From assembly GCA_023406895.1 (NCBI GenBank), contig JAEXTV010000009.1, positions 4,878 through 68,877 of the forward strand: DNA of 64,000 nt, read 5' to 3'. The notes under the pieces are model-generated. The model saw only the letters and a list, made by a program, of their open reading frames with translations. It ran no database searches and was not told the origin of the DNA. Positions 8,265 to 16,914 of this stretch are shown here, in pieces (the stretch's first letter is position 1; every line of letters begins with the position of its first letter). Position numbers and translations under genes: made by a program. This stretch comes from Bacillota bacterium (GTDB lineage Bacteria; Bacillota; Clostridia; Christensenellales; SZUA-584).

Positions 8265-9185
8265 TTACGGTAATATATTGCCCGCTGAGCGGTAAATTTC
8301 ATACCACTCAAGCTTGGTAAGCGTGATGTCGGCGGCTTTGCAGCAGTCGGTGAGGCGCTGCGCGTTCATCGTGCCGATGACAGGCTGGAACTTTGCCGGA
8401 TGGCGGAGCAGCCATGCGATGACGATGGTCGTGCTGGGAACGCCGTAACGCTCGGCGATTTCGTTGATTTTTTTATTGAGCTCGGGGAATTTATCGCTGC
8501 CGAGGAATACGCCCTCAAAAAAGCCGTACTGGAACGGAGACCAGGGCTGCACGGTGATGTCTTTGAGGCGGCAGTAGTCGAGCACGCTGCCGTCGCGGTC
8601 AATCGCAGCATCATTTTCCATGTTGACATTGATACCGTTGGAAATCATCGTCGCGTTGGTGATGCTGAGCTGCAGCTGGTTGGTCACGATGGGCTGCTTC
8701 ACATATTTCTTGAGCAGCTCAATCTGCATGGGCTTTTGATTGGACACGCCAAAATGCCTGACTTTTCCGCTGCTTTCAAGGATATCAAAGGCCTGTGCCA
8801 CCTCTTCGGGCTCTACGAGTGCATCGGGGCGGTGCAGCAGCAGCACATCAATATACTCGGTTTTGAGCCGCTTTAAGCTGCCGTCCACCGCGTTTAATAT
8901 ATTCTCCTTGGAAAAATCAAACATGCCCTTGCGGGAGATGCCGCACTTTGTTTGCAAAAGAAGCTTCTCGCGCACACTGGCGCTCATACTCACGGCATTC
9001 GCAAAGATTTCTTCACTCAGGCCGTCTCCGTACACATCCGCGTGATCGAAAAAATTGGCACCTTTGTCGAGCGCGCTCTGTATAAAGGCTTGCGCGGTTT
9101 TCACATCCAGCGACTTCATTCGCATACAGCCCACGGCAATAACGGGAACGTCAAGGCCGCTTAGGCCCAGCTTGATTGATCTCAT
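8265..9185 (-). CDS. Aldo/keto reductase (YdhF-like branch)
   Basis: A 306-residue NADPH-dependent reductase. The tetrad is present: Asp and Tyr in FFDHADVYGDG, Lys in LQTKCGI, His in LLHRPDAL. The C-terminal IVIAWLLRHPAKFQPVIGT segment binds the cofactor. No ferredoxin tail. AAGGAGG precedes the ATG by seven bases. It is the first gene of the operon with the iron alcohol dehydrogenase and faces away from the MerR gene. The pair would reduce reactive aldehydes to alcohols; the substrate is inferred from the regulator type. Confidence 0.92.
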   Translation of the reverse strand: MRSIKLGLSGLDVPVIAVGCMRMKSLDVKTAQAFIQSALDKGANFFDHADVYGDGLSEEIFANAVSMSASVREKLLLQTKCGISRKGMFDFSKENILNAVDGSLKRLKTEYIDVLLLHRPDALVEPEEVAQAFDILESSGKVRHFGVSNQKPMQIELLKKYVKQPIVTNQLQLSITNATMISNGINVNMENDAAIDRDGSVLDYCRLKDITVQPWSPFQYGFFEGVFLGSDKFPELNKKINEIAERYGVPSTTIVIAWLLRHPAKFQPVIGTMNAQRLTDCCKAADITLTKLEWYEIYRSAGNILP

Positions 9186-9253
9186 GGTGGCCCTCCTTTG
9201 TTTGACAGTCGAAACGAAAGTTTGTAAAACGGAGATGATTTAACTATAATGAG

Positions 9254-9284
9254 ATTATAAAACTTAAAGTCAGCTTCAAGTCAA
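9254..9284 (-). promoter_or_regulatory. MerR-type promoter with AdhR-like operator
   Basis: On the minus strand TTGACT (9279-9284) and TATAAT (9254-9259) are 19 bases apart, the over-long spacer characteristic of MerR-activated promoters. The spacer contains the inverted repeat CTTAAAG-TCAG-CTTCAAG (9263-9280). The published Bacillus subtilis AdhR operator, as I recall it, is CTTAAAG-N4-CTTTAAG, so this site differs at one position. It sits between the divergent MerR gene and the aldo/keto reductase. Confidence 0.85.
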
Positions 9285-9316
9285 TATACCGAAATGAAAT
9301 ATCTAGGGAGAAAAAT

Positions 9317-9700
9317 ATGAACGGGTATTCAATCAAACAGGTATCCCTGCGCACCGGCCTGCCGGCACCGACACTGCGCTATTATGAAAAGGAGGGCCTG
9401 CTGCCCAACGTGTGCCGCAGCTCGGGCGGAAACCGACGTTTTACAGACGAAGATCTTGAAGCTTTGGAGCTCATCTGCTGCCTTAAAAGCACCGGTATGC
9501 CGATCAAGAAGATAAAGGAGTTTGTGGAGCTGAGCGGGCATGGCAGCGAGACGCTCAGAACCCGCTGCGAGATGCTGCATGAGCATAAACGCAGCGTGGA
9601 AGAGCAGCTTTCGCAAATGGAGAAACATTTGCAAAAGGTGAACTGCAAGATTGAGCATTTCACCGCACAGTATGAGGCGTTTCGCAAGCAGGACAGTTAA
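9317..9700 (+). CDS. MerR family regulator, AdhR-like
   Basis: A 127-residue MerR protein: N-terminal helix-turn-helix (YSIKQVSLRTGLPAPTLRYY), the wing with GGNRRFTDEDLEAL, then a long coiled coil (roughly residues 75-122). The segment CCLKSTGMPIKKIKEFVEL is typical of the AdhR/NmlR-type, aldehyde-responsive branch. The few cysteines (in LICCLK, TRCEM and NCKIE) could be thiol sensors. It is divergent from the aldo/keto reductase-alcohol dehydrogenase operon, whose promoter has the matching operator and 19-bp spacer. Assignment as its activator is inference but well supported by arrangement. Confidence 0.9.
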   Translation: MNGYSIKQVSLRTGLPAPTLRYYEKEGLLPNVCRSSGGNRRFTDEDLEALELICCLKSTGMPIKKIKEFVELSGHGSETLRTRCEMLHEHKRSVEEQLSQMEKHLQKVNCKIEHFTAQYEAFRKQDS

Positions 9701-9719
9701 TAAAATGATCTTCCGATAA

Positions 9720-9881
9720 ACACTCTTTCAGCCGAAAGTGACTTTTTCGGCGAAACAGCCAGCTGATGAGACCCCGCCACTCGAGCCTGATCCACTGCAC
9801 GTGGATAAAATGATATGGTATAGCGTGGACGAACGTGAGTTTCAGCTTGTTGTCAGGCGATATGCAATCATGACTGCGTGA
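9720..9881 (+). pseudogene. Possible gene remnant, C-terminal fragment
   Basis: A frame of 53 sense codons with no start or ribosome site ends in TGA at 9881. Its translation is protein-like (for example PDPLHVDKMIWYSVDEREF) with normal composition. No family recognised. It fills most of the gap between the MerR gene and the DMT transporter. It could also be a chance open frame. Confidence 0.35.
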
Positions 9882-9899
9882 AAATAGGATCGATGATGG

Positions 9900-10796
9900 T
9901 TATGACTGATAGAGCTCAACAGAACGCGCTGACTGGCTTCGTCTTTCAATCATCAGGTTTTGCACCAGCCCCGCTGTGACCAGCACACCGCCGATCAGAT
10001 TGAGAATGGAAAAGGCTCCCGTCAGCAGCATGTCGACGCCGATGCCGGAAAACACCTGCCCGATAAACATCAGCAGCGTTAAATAAAACGATGACACCTT
10101 GCTGACCGCCACATTGAGCGCAAACACATACCCGACGCCAAAGATGCCGCCAAGATAGATCCACACCTGCGGCGACAGCGAGAAATTTGTGACCATCGGT
10201 TCATTCCCTCCCGCAAAGAAGAATGCGATCACAGCAAGGACAAGCCCAGACAGATAGTTAAAAAAGGTGCTTTGCATGTTGTTTGTCTGCTGTGAGAGTC
10301 GCGCATTGAGGGTTCTGGCCAAAACAAAAACGATGCCGGACAGCAGAGGAAAGATGATATAAACAGCCGAGCTGATGCGCGAGACCAATATCATAGGAAC
10401 AATACCGAGCATAACAAGCGCAATGCCAAACAGCTTTTTAAAGTTAAACGGGTGCTTTGGCATATTGAAAAGCCCGAACTGATCAAAAACCAGAGACGCT
10501 ATGCTTTGCCCCAACAGGCCAAGCGCCAAAATGGCCGAAACGCTGATTTGACCGAACGACATATTGTTGAATATCACCGTGAAAAAGCCGACCGCGCCGC
10601 CAAGGTAAAGCCAAAAAGGCTGCTTGCTCGTAAAGCGCTCGCGCTTAAACAGAACAATGAACAATATGGTCAGCATGCCCAATATGTGAATGATCACCGC
10701 AGCCGAATAGGTGCCATAATGCCCCCCCAGTTTTCCGTTCATCGTCACCATCACGGTGCTTAGCAGGCCCAAAATCGCAGATAATGCATAGTACAT
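9900..10796 (-). CDS. DMT family transporter, double YdcZ/DUF606 type
   Basis: A 298-residue membrane protein with about ten hydrophobic helices arranged as two related halves (the second begins near residue 150), as in fused DUF606/YdcZ members of the drug/metabolite transporter superfamily. The start was set at the ATG ten bases after GGAGG; an upstream ATG contains that ribosome site inside its own frame. Substrate unknown. It is divergent from a Crp/Fnr-type regulator, which probably controls it. Confidence 0.85.
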   Translation of the reverse strand: MYYALSAILGLLSTVMVTMNGKLGGHYGTYSAAVIIHILGMLTILFIVLFKRERFTSKQPFWLYLGGAVGFFTVIFNNMSFGQISVSAILALGLLGQSIASLVFDQFGLFNMPKHPFNFKKLFGIALVMLGIVPMILVSRISSAVYIIFPLLSGIVFVLARTLNARLSQQTNNMQSTFFNYLSGLVLAVIAFFFAGGNEPMVTNFSLSPQVWIYLGGIFGVGYVFALNVAVSKVSSFYLTLLMFIGQVFSGIGVDMLLTGAFSILNLIGGVLVTAGLVQNLMIERRSQSARSVELYQS

Positions 10797-10838
10797 ATAT
10801 AAAATCCCTCCGTACGCAGATGATGATATCATGGGGTA

Positions 10839-10867
10839 TTGACTTCATATATGACATATGTCACATT
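10839..10867. promoter_or_regulatory. Crp/Fnr-type palindrome in the divergent promoter region
   Basis: The perfect 12-bp palindrome TGACATATGTCA (10852-10863) lies in the 86-base gap between the DMT transporter and the regulator. A TTGACT at 10839 stands upstream on the plus strand and an AT-rich CATTATAT follows, so the site overlaps the regulator's own promoter. The half-site TGAC resembles Crp/Fnr-superfamily half-sites. Confidence 0.6.
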
Positions 10868-10882
10868 ATATGGGGTGAATTC

Positions 10883-11548
10883 ATGATTAAAGAAAATTTA
10901 TCTAAAGAGCATATGACGGCACTCGCAAAGTTCGGGCTTGGCGGCCTTGGCTGCGAGGAAATGGCGGCGCTTTATTTTAAAAAGGATGAATATATACAGC
11001 GTCAGGGATACGAGTGCCCTTATGTGATGCTCGTTTTTGAGGGAAAGCTCAAGATTTATATCACAGCGCCGGACGGCAAAACGCTGCTGTATTGTTATTG
11101 CGAAGCGGGCGGCATCGTGGGTGAGGTGGAGTTTGCGACGCAGAGCGATACGGCAGCGTCCACCATACAAACCATCACGGATGTGTGCTGCATCGGTATT
11201 CCGCGCAGCCGTTACCAAAACGAATTGAAGCAGAATATTCATTTTATGAACGCGGTGTGCACCACGCTCGGTGAAAAGCTTTTTTACACGAACGAGCATA
11301 ATACCGTGACGATTTTAAACAAGCTGGAGACACGGCTTTGCGCTTATATAGCCATGACGCATGTGGGAGGATGTTTCAACGAGAAGCTCACGGAGATTTC
11401 CGAAGTGCTCAGCACAAGTTACCGCCATCTGCTGCGCACGTTTCATAAGCTGTGCCGGGAAGGCATACTCGAGAAAACGGGCAGAGGTTATTTGATCAAG
11501 GATGAGGCTCGGCTCAGGCTGAAAGGTGATCAGTATCATAAGGGCTAG
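10883..11548 (+). CDS. Crp/Fnr superfamily transcriptional regulator, YeiL-like
   Basis: A 221-residue protein with an N-terminal cyclic-nucleotide-binding-type beta barrel (about residues 20-125; GKLKIYITAPDGKTLLYCYC, GGIVGEVEF) and a C-terminal winged helix (about 150-210; LSTSYRHLLRTFHKLCREG, GYLIKDEARL). The SYRHLL and GYLIK motifs match Escherichia coli YeiL as I remember it. The arginine needed for cAMP binding is not evident, so another signal is likely. GGGGTG precedes the chosen ATG. Cysteines at several positions could support redox sensing, but that is speculation. Confidence 0.85.
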   Translation: MIKENLSKEHMTALAKFGLGGLGCEEMAALYFKKDEYIQRQGYECPYVMLVFEGKLKIYITAPDGKTLLYCYCEAGGIVGEVEFATQSDTAASTIQTITDVCCIGIPRSRYQNELKQNIHFMNAVCTTLGEKLFYTNEHNTVTILNKLETRLCAYIAMTHVGGCFNEKLTEISEVLSTSYRHLLRTFHKLCREGILEKTGRGYLIKDEARLRLKGDQYHKG

Positions 11549-11556
11549 ACGAATGC

Positions 11557-11584
11557 TTTGTGTATAAACTGTTTCTTTTATAAT
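11557..11584 (+). promoter_or_regulatory. Promoter of the DEAD-box helicase gene
   Basis: TTTGTG, 16 bases, then a perfect TATAAT, 52 bases before the ATG. Confidence 0.6.
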
Positions 11585-11635
11585 GACATGACGCTTAAGA
11601 CATAATAATGATGAGACCAAAGAGAGAGAAAATAA

Positions 11636-13081
11636 ATGACAACAACAAATTTTAACGACTTTGCACTCGACGCGGAGCTTTTGAAAGCCATCCAAATGCT
11701 GAACTTTAAAGCCCCGACAAACGTTCAGCAGCAGGTGATACCGGCTATTTTAGAAAACAAGGATATCATCGTCAAATCACAGACGGGAAGCGGCAAAACG
11801 GCGGCCTTTGCCATCCCCATATGCCAGCTCACAGATTGGGATGAAAACAAACCGCAGGCGCTGATTATGACGCCCACCCGGGAGCTCGCGATTCAGGTGA
11901 AAGAGGATATTTTTCATCTGGGCCGGTTTAAACGCATCAAGGTGGCGGCGGTTTACGGGAAAGCCCCTTTCAGCCTTCAGGAAAAGGAGCTCAAGCAAAA
12001 AACACATATTGTGGTGGGGACACCGGGCCGCATCATGGACCATATCGACAAAGGGACGCTGGACGTATCAAATATAAAATATCTTGTGATTGATGAGGCG
12101 GATGAAATGCTCAATATGGGGTTCATTGAGCAGGTTGAGGCCATCATTGCGAAGCTGCCAAAGCAGCGTGTCACGGTGTTGTTATCCGCCACGATGCCCG
12201 GCGATATCAAAGTGTTATGCGATAAATATATGAAAGCGCCTTTGTTTGCGGAAGTGGAAGACCAAAATACAGCGGCCGACAGGATTACGCAGGAGAGATA
12301 TGACGCGGACCCCAAAGAGAAGCTGCCGCTGTTAAGAGACATCTTGATTCTGGAGAATCCGGACAGCTGCCTTATTTTCTGCAACACCAAACAGAAGGTG
12401 GATGACGTGAGCAACGGACTGTCAGATCTAAAATATGCCGTTAAAAAAATACATGGCGGTATGGAGCAGCCTGACCGGCTCAGCGTGATGAACGCTTTTA
12501 AAAAAGGCGGTTTTCGGTATCTGGTGGCCACCGACGTGGCGGCGCGCGGAATCGACATCGATGCCGTCACGCTGATCATCAATTACGATCTGCCGCTGGA
12601 CGGTGAAACCTATGTGCACCGCATCGGAAGAACCGGACGCGGAGAGAATACCGGCAAAGCCGTTTCTTTTGTGACGAAATATGAAAATAAATTTCTGCAT
12701 GCCATTGAGCAATATACGGGCAAAGCCATTCTTTTGGGGGAGAGGCCATCAAAAGAGACCATTGAGGATATGCGGGGCGCGTTTATTGAAAAAGTGAATG
12801 CCTCCCCCAAGCCAAAAGCGACAAAAGGCGCACGGCTGGGTAAAGAGATCTTAATGCTGCATATCAACGCGGGCAAGAAGACAAAGATGAGGCCTGTTGA
12901 TATCGTGGGGACGCTTTGCAACATTAAAGGAATGACGGCGGCAGATATCGGCATTATCAATATCGACGATATATCCACCTTTGTGGAGATATTGAACAAC
13001 AAGGGAGACATGGTATTTCAGGCGCTGCAGACGACCCCCATTAAAGGGCGGCTCCGCAAGGTCAGCAAAGAGATCAGGTAA
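11636..13081 (+). CDS. DEAD-box ATP-dependent RNA helicase, DbpA/YxiN-type
   Basis: A 481-residue helicase. Domain 1 shows the Q motif, SQTGSGKTAAFAIP (motif I), PTRELAIQ (Ia), GTPGR (Ib), VIDEADEML (II, DEAD) and LLSATMP (III). Domain 2 shows IFCNTK (IV), VATDVAARGIDI (V) and YVHRIGRTGRG (VI). Residues about 405-478 form a DbpA-type RNA-binding domain (GKEILMLHINAGKKTKMRP...), which in DbpA/YxiN recognises the peptidyl-transferase hairpin of 23S rRNA. It therefore probably helps 50S ribosome assembly. It is a single gene with its own promoter and AGAGAGA ribosome site. Confidence 0.93.
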   Translation: MTTTNFNDFALDAELLKAIQMLNFKAPTNVQQQVIPAILENKDIIVKSQTGSGKTAAFAIPICQLTDWDENKPQALIMTPTRELAIQVKEDIFHLGRFKRIKVAAVYGKAPFSLQEKELKQKTHIVVGTPGRIMDHIDKGTLDVSNIKYLVIDEADEMLNMGFIEQVEAIIAKLPKQRVTVLLSATMPGDIKVLCDKYMKAPLFAEVEDQNTAADRITQERYDADPKEKLPLLRDILILENPDSCLIFCNTKQKVDDVSNGLSDLKYAVKKIHGGMEQPDRLSVMNAFKKGGFRYLVATDVAARGIDIDAVTLIINYDLPLDGETYVHRIGRTGRGENTGKAVSFVTKYENKFLHAIEQYTGKAILLGERPSKETIEDMRGAFIEKVNASPKPKATKGARLGKEILMLHINAGKKTKMRPVDIVGTLCNIKGMTAADIGIINIDDISTFVEILNNKGDMVFQALQTTPIKGRLRKVSKEIR

Positions 13082-13324
13082 AGCCAAATTTAATTGAAAA
13101 GCACGCCTGATCATAACCATTCTGTGCAGAATGAACGCAAGGCCGCGCATTCTTTCGCTGTCAAAGTGAATATGCATCGCGATGTGACGACTCAGAGGAT
13201 AAGATACTGTCTCAACAGATTCGGTTAGCTCCTCTTATGATATGGAATGGATGACCGATATGATGACTTCCTTTGCATGGTCACACATCATTGTTATTCA
13301 CTTTTATGGTGAATCAGTGCATGT

Positions 13325-14611
13325 TCATTCGGGGTCGGCAACAGATGAGCCCACGTTGTTCTTATTATTGCGGTAAAAAAACGCTGTGGCCGCGATGCCG
13401 AGCAGCAGCAGCACGATACAGAGGACAAACGGCAAAACACGCGATATATCGCTGAGCACCCCGCCGATGTACCCGAACGGCACGCTGATCAGCATCACCA
13501 CGGTTTGAAGCAGCGCCAATATGTTGGAACGTTCCTCGGGGTGAACGTGTATGGCCACGATCGATTCCCTGAGTGTGCTCAGTATCGCCGTGCCCAGCGA
13601 TTCAAACAGCAGTGAGACCGATAAAATGACATAGCCCCAAAAGCCGGCGTTGGAAATTGTGATCAGCAGCGCACAGCCGACTATCGCGCTGAAAAACCCA
13701 GCATAAAGCGGCCATTTGAGCTTGTGCTGCCGGATGCGTGATATGACTGTGAAGAAAAGCAGTATGGAGATGATGCTGCGGGCCATGGGGAATATCGGCA
13801 GCAGCGTATCCGGCACGCCGATACGGCGCGACGCGATGATCTGCCAGAACGTCAGGCCGAGCATTGCGACGATTTCAACGAGCACGCTGATGATGATGGC
13901 AAATTTCGTACCGCGCGAGCTTAATATCATGCGCGCGGCGGTTTTATAGCCGGACAGCATTTGGCCCCATGTCATATTTTTTGCCGCTTCACGTTTGATT
14001 CTGCCCACAGCTGTTTCGGTGGAGAACTTATAGAGGAGGAGCAGTTTGGCCGTCATAACCACAAAAGCGTTGATGTAGAGGATTCTTATGGCCGGCACCA
14101 TCGTCAGATTGGCAACCAATATAGAGGAGATCGGCGCGAAAAGCGCGGAGAGATTCGCGCAGATGATGACCCACGAATAGATCTGCGTGATTTTATCCTT
14201 GGGCGCATCCTCCACGAGCAAACAGTCCCAGGAGACGGTGGGGATCTTCATGGTGCCGTTGAGCAGTGCCGCCACGGCAAAGAACCAGAAGCCCTGGCTC
14301 GATGCCCATATCAGGCAGGGGATGCTCCATGAAATAAAATCGAACACCATTGTGCTGAGCCGGCGGCCCATTTTATCGATAACGGCGCCGGAAATGAATG
14401 CAAAAATCATTTGAGAGAACATGTAAATCGACGTGACGACGCCCACTTCAATGTCGTTTAAGCCCAAGGCCAGCATATACACACTCGCATACGGCAGGCA
14501 TAGGCTGATAGAGAGGCCCCACATGGGCTCTGTATACACGCAGGCCCGCGGGTTGCCGCGCAGCTCAAACAGTGTACGCAGTAACGGGTGCTTCATTAAT
14601 AACTTTCTCAT
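13325..14611 (-). CDS. Major facilitator superfamily transporter
   Basis: A 428-residue protein with about twelve hydrophobic helices. The motif-A loop between helices 2 and 3 reads GAVIDKMGRRLSTMVF (GxxxDRxGRR in the family). The start with GGAGG four bases upstream was chosen; the frame runs much further upstream without a credible site. The promoter is visible. Substrate unknown; the neighbours do not help. It converges with the RNA helicase gene across a 243-base gap (13082-13324) in which I see nothing. Confidence 0.88.
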   Translation of the reverse strand: MRKLLMKHPLLRTLFELRGNPRACVYTEPMWGLSISLCLPYASVYMLALGLNDIEVGVVTSIYMFSQMIFAFISGAVIDKMGRRLSTMVFDFISWSIPCLIWASSQGFWFFAVAALLNGTMKIPTVSWDCLLVEDAPKDKITQIYSWVIICANLSALFAPISSILVANLTMVPAIRILYINAFVVMTAKLLLLYKFSTETAVGRIKREAAKNMTWGQMLSGYKTAARMILSSRGTKFAIIISVLVEIVAMLGLTFWQIIASRRIGVPDTLLPIFPMARSIISILLFFTVISRIRQHKLKWPLYAGFFSAIVGCALLITISNAGFWGYVILSVSLLFESLGTAILSTLRESIVAIHVHPEERSNILALLQTVVMLISVPFGYIGGVLSDISRVLPFVLCIVLLLLGIAATAFFYRNNKNNVGSSVADPE

Positions 14612-14642
14612 GATCCCTCCTGTTGCGACATAAAGCACCAAA

Positions 14643-14671
14643 ATTATTGCATACGGGTATAACGCTGTCAA
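14643..14671 (-). promoter_or_regulatory. Promoter of the MFS transporter gene
   Basis: Minus strand TTGACA (14666-14671), 17 bases, AATAAT (14643-14648), 32 bases before the start codon. The rest of the gap up to 14967 has no recognisable gene. Confidence 0.75.
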
Positions 14672-14967
14672 TCGTAAGATTTTTAGGTGTCTGTTAAAAA
14701 TGATATCTGAGAGCGGATACGATACTCTGCTAATGACTGTCTTGCGGCGGCTATACTGCTCGAAAACTTGCGCATTGTCGAGGACAGATAGGCTCTTCGA
14801 CGCGGTATTATTCACAGCTGTATGGACACTCAGGAACAAATACAGACAACTAATAGAAACGGCTGTCTTGATCTCCTCAAACCGCCAAGCCCAAAGAGTC
14901 GCAGGCTGCCCGATCGTTTCTCATTTTGGTATCTAATTCATCGTTGAAAAACGATTCGGATACATCC

Positions 14968-15004
14968 AAAAAACCCCATAGCCGTTTGATGGCCATGGGG
15001 TTTT
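14968..15004 (-). terminator. Terminator of trpB, possibly bidirectional
   Basis: CCCCATAGCC and GGCCATGGGG form a 10-bp stem with one mismatch and a seven-base loop. On the minus strand it is followed by six T residues; on the plus strand by TTTT. Confidence 0.9.
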
Positions 15005-15032
15005 GATAACAGAAATACTGATTTTATATAAA

Positions 15033-16256
15033 TTATTTAAGCCTGTCGCCGTATTTCTCCAGCACGAAATGCAGATCTTTATCGCCGCGGCCCGAGCAAT
15101 TGACCAATATGGAACCGGTATCCATTTCTTTGGCGAGCTTGATGGCATAAGCAACGGCGTGCGCGCTTTCCATCGCCGGGATGATGCCTTCGAGCCTTGA
15201 CAATGTAAAGAACGCGTCAATCGCTTCATCATCTGAGGCAGACCGGTAATTGACTCTGCCGAGATCTCTTAAGTAGGCGTGCTCCGGCCCGACGGACGGA
15301 TAATCCAGCCCGCTCGCGACCGAATAAACCGGGCTCGGTTCTCCTTTTTCATCTTGAAGCATGATCGAGTTGAACCCATGCATCACGCCTTCTGTGCCAT
15401 ACGTGAGGCTCGCGGCATGCTCGCCGATTTCGGACCCGATACCCATCGGTTCCACACCGTAAAGCTCTACAGGATCGTTTAAAAACGGCGTTAATATACC
15501 CGCGGCATTAGAACCGCCGCCCACACAGGCGACAACCGCGTCCGGGAGATTGCCCGTCATATCCAAAAACTGTTCTCTCGCCTCGATGCCGACCACCGTT
15601 TGGAAATCTCTCACCATCAGCGGGAAAGGATGCGGCCCGACGACCGACCCGATGCAATACATCGCTTCGTCGAATTCATCCATGTACGCTTCAAAAGCCG
15701 CATCCACGGCTTCCTTAAGCGTTTTGAGGCCATGAGTAACGGGCACCACTCTGGCACCGAGCAGCTTCATGCGAGCCACGTTCGGCGCTTGCTTGGCGAT
15801 ATCCACTTCGCCCATATAAATATCGCATTCGAGGCCAAAAAACGCAGCGGCTGTGGCCAAAGCCACGCCATGCTGTCCTGCGCCTGTTTCTGCGATGATT
15901 TTTTTCTTGCCTAAATATTGTGCCAGCAGCCCTTCGCCCATGCAGTGGTTAAGCTTGTGCGCCCCGGTGTGGTTCAGATCTTCTCGTTTTAAATAGATCT
16001 GGCACCGTCCGATAGAATTAGAGAGTCTTTCGCAGTGATAAGTGGGCGTGGGCCGTCCCTGAAATTCTTTCCGGATGCGTCTGAGCTCGTTAATAAATTT
16101 CGAGCTCTTGCAGATGGTTTGGTAGGCGGCTGAAATTTTCTCGAACTCAGCCACAAGCTGCGGCGGAATATAAGCGCCGCCGTATTTTCCGAAATAGCCT
16201 TCTTTTGTGGGCGTTGTTTTTGTATAAACAGCGAAGTCTACATTTTGTTTTAACAT
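15033..16256 (-). CDS. trpB: Tryptophan synthase beta subunit, orphan
   Basis: A 407-residue TrpB of the canonical TrpB1 type, which condenses indole with L-serine using PLP. The PLP lysine is Lys101 in [14 protein letters not shown]; the catalytic glutamate is Glu123 in AETGAGQHG, with the same 22-residue spacing as Lys87 and Glu109 of the Salmonella enzyme. GGGSNA (phosphate grip) and SGRGDKD near the C-terminus are intact. It has its own promoter-like TATAAT, an AAGGAG site and a terminator, and no trpA or other trp gene in the window. It may salvage indole from the environment, or trpA may lie elsewhere. Confidence 0.95.
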   Translation of the reverse strand: MLKQNVDFAVYTKTTPTKEGYFGKYGGAYIPPQLVAEFEKISAAYQTICKSSKFINELRRIRKEFQGRPTPTYHCERLSNSIGRCQIYLKREDLNHTGAHKLNHCMGEGLLAQYLGKKKIIAETGAGQHGVALATAAAFFGLECDIYMGEVDIAKQAPNVARMKLLGARVVPVTHGLKTLKEAVDAAFEAYMDEFDEAMYCIGSVVGPHPFPLMVRDFQTVVGIEAREQFLDMTGNLPDAVVACVGGGSNAAGILTPFLNDPVELYGVEPMGIGSEIGEHAASLTYGTEGVMHGFNSIMLQDEKGEPSPVYSVASGLDYPSVGPEHAYLRDLGRVNYRSASDDEAIDAFFTLSRLEGIIPAMESAHAVAYAIKLAKEMDTGSILVNCSGRGDKDLHFVLEKYGDRLK

Positions 16257-16440
16257 AAAGCGTCTCCTTTTTATTTTCGACTGAGAATAACATAGACCCA
16301 GCCGAGCGCAACTGACCGTTGTGGTTCATTCATTATCAATTATTGATTTAACAGTTAAACATTATATCATAAAAAAGCTGATTCTTCGGATAGAATTTTA
16401 AATTCAAATCTTAATTGGTGAAGTCTCGCGTTGTTGACTA

Positions 16441-16515
16441 TAGGCTACGACAGGTCTATGTTCGAATCTGCTCTATGAAAAAAACAAGCCCTACTTCAAT
16501 GATCTCATAAAATAG
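16441..16515. repeat. Diverged partial copy of the tRNA-linked repeat
   Basis: TATGTTCGAATCTGCTCTATG, a run of A, AACAAGCCCTACTTCAATGATCTCAT resembles the second half of the 147-bp units at 16621-16914 (GTTCGAATCCGCCTATG, A-run, ATAAGCCCACCTTCGGTGAACTCAT). It lies 100 bases before the tandem array and seems to be an old, mutated copy. Confidence 0.5.
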
Positions 16516-16519
16516 CACA

Positions 16520-16568
16520 AAAAGCCTCCTTTAAAAAGGAGGTGGCACGCGCAGCGTGACGGAGGATT
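16520..16568. repeat. Dispersed palindromic repeat, family 3
   Basis: CCTCCTTT-AA-AAAGGAGG (16525-16542) is a perfect hairpin and is followed by GGCACGC-GCA-GCGTGAC and GGAGGATT. Elements of this build (GGAGG hairpin, CACGC/GCGTG hairpin, GGAGG) are common between genes in Clostridia. No coding capacity. Confidence 0.6.
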
Positions 16569-16620
16569 GCCCTTATGACTATGTTAACAGCCTGATCTGA
16601 CGCTGGCACCCTTTTATTTT

Positions 16621-16914
16621 GGCGGAGAGAGTGGGATTCGCTCCGCGCCCTATGGTCGCTATCACGCCATGTTCGCTTGCCTTCATCCGCCCTATGGCGG
16701 CGGCAAGCTCACGTTCGAATCCGCCTATGCCAAAAAAATAAGCCCACCTTCGGTGAACTCATTTTTTGGCGGAGAGAGTGGGATTCGCTCCGCGCCCTAT
16801 GGTCGCTATCACGCCATGTTCGCTTGCCTTCATCCGCCACAGGCGGCGGCAAGCTCACGTTCGAATCCGCCTATGCTAAAAAAATAAGCCCACCTTCGGT
16901 GAACTCATTTTTTT
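16621..16914. repeat. 147-bp tandem repeat (two units) derived from the tRNA-Ser 3' end
   Basis: Two units start at 16621 and 16768, and the tRNA-Ser gene itself begins the third position at 16915, an exact 147-base period. Each unit opens with GGCGGAGAGAGTGGGATTCG, which is the complement of the tRNA acceptor 3' strand and T arm, then diverges from the tRNA and ends with AATAAGCCCACCTTCGGTGAACTCATT. The units differ at a handful of positions and two single-base indels. Within a unit, the opening TGGCGG...GGATTCG and the later CGAATCCGCCTATGCCA are imperfect inverted repeats. Confidence 0.85.
16884..16914 (-). terminator. tRNA-Ser terminator
   Basis: On the minus strand, directly after the encoded CCA, AAAAAATGAGTTCACC-GAA-GGTGGGCTTATTTTTT forms a stem ending in a T7 tract. 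The same structure is repeated in both 147-bp units. Confidence 0.7.

Noticed and set aside
14700..14936. Forward open frame between the MFS gene and trpB
   Set aside because: No ribosome site and no recognisable domain; it spans the region opposite the trpB terminator.
16257..16330. Possible trp leader peptide before trpB (20 codons, one Trp)
   Set aside because: Only one Trp codon, no ribosome binding site before its ATG, and no competing attenuator hairpins were seen.
16621..16914. CRISPR array
   Set aside because: The repeats are 147-bp direct tandem units with no unique spacers, and no cas genes are near.
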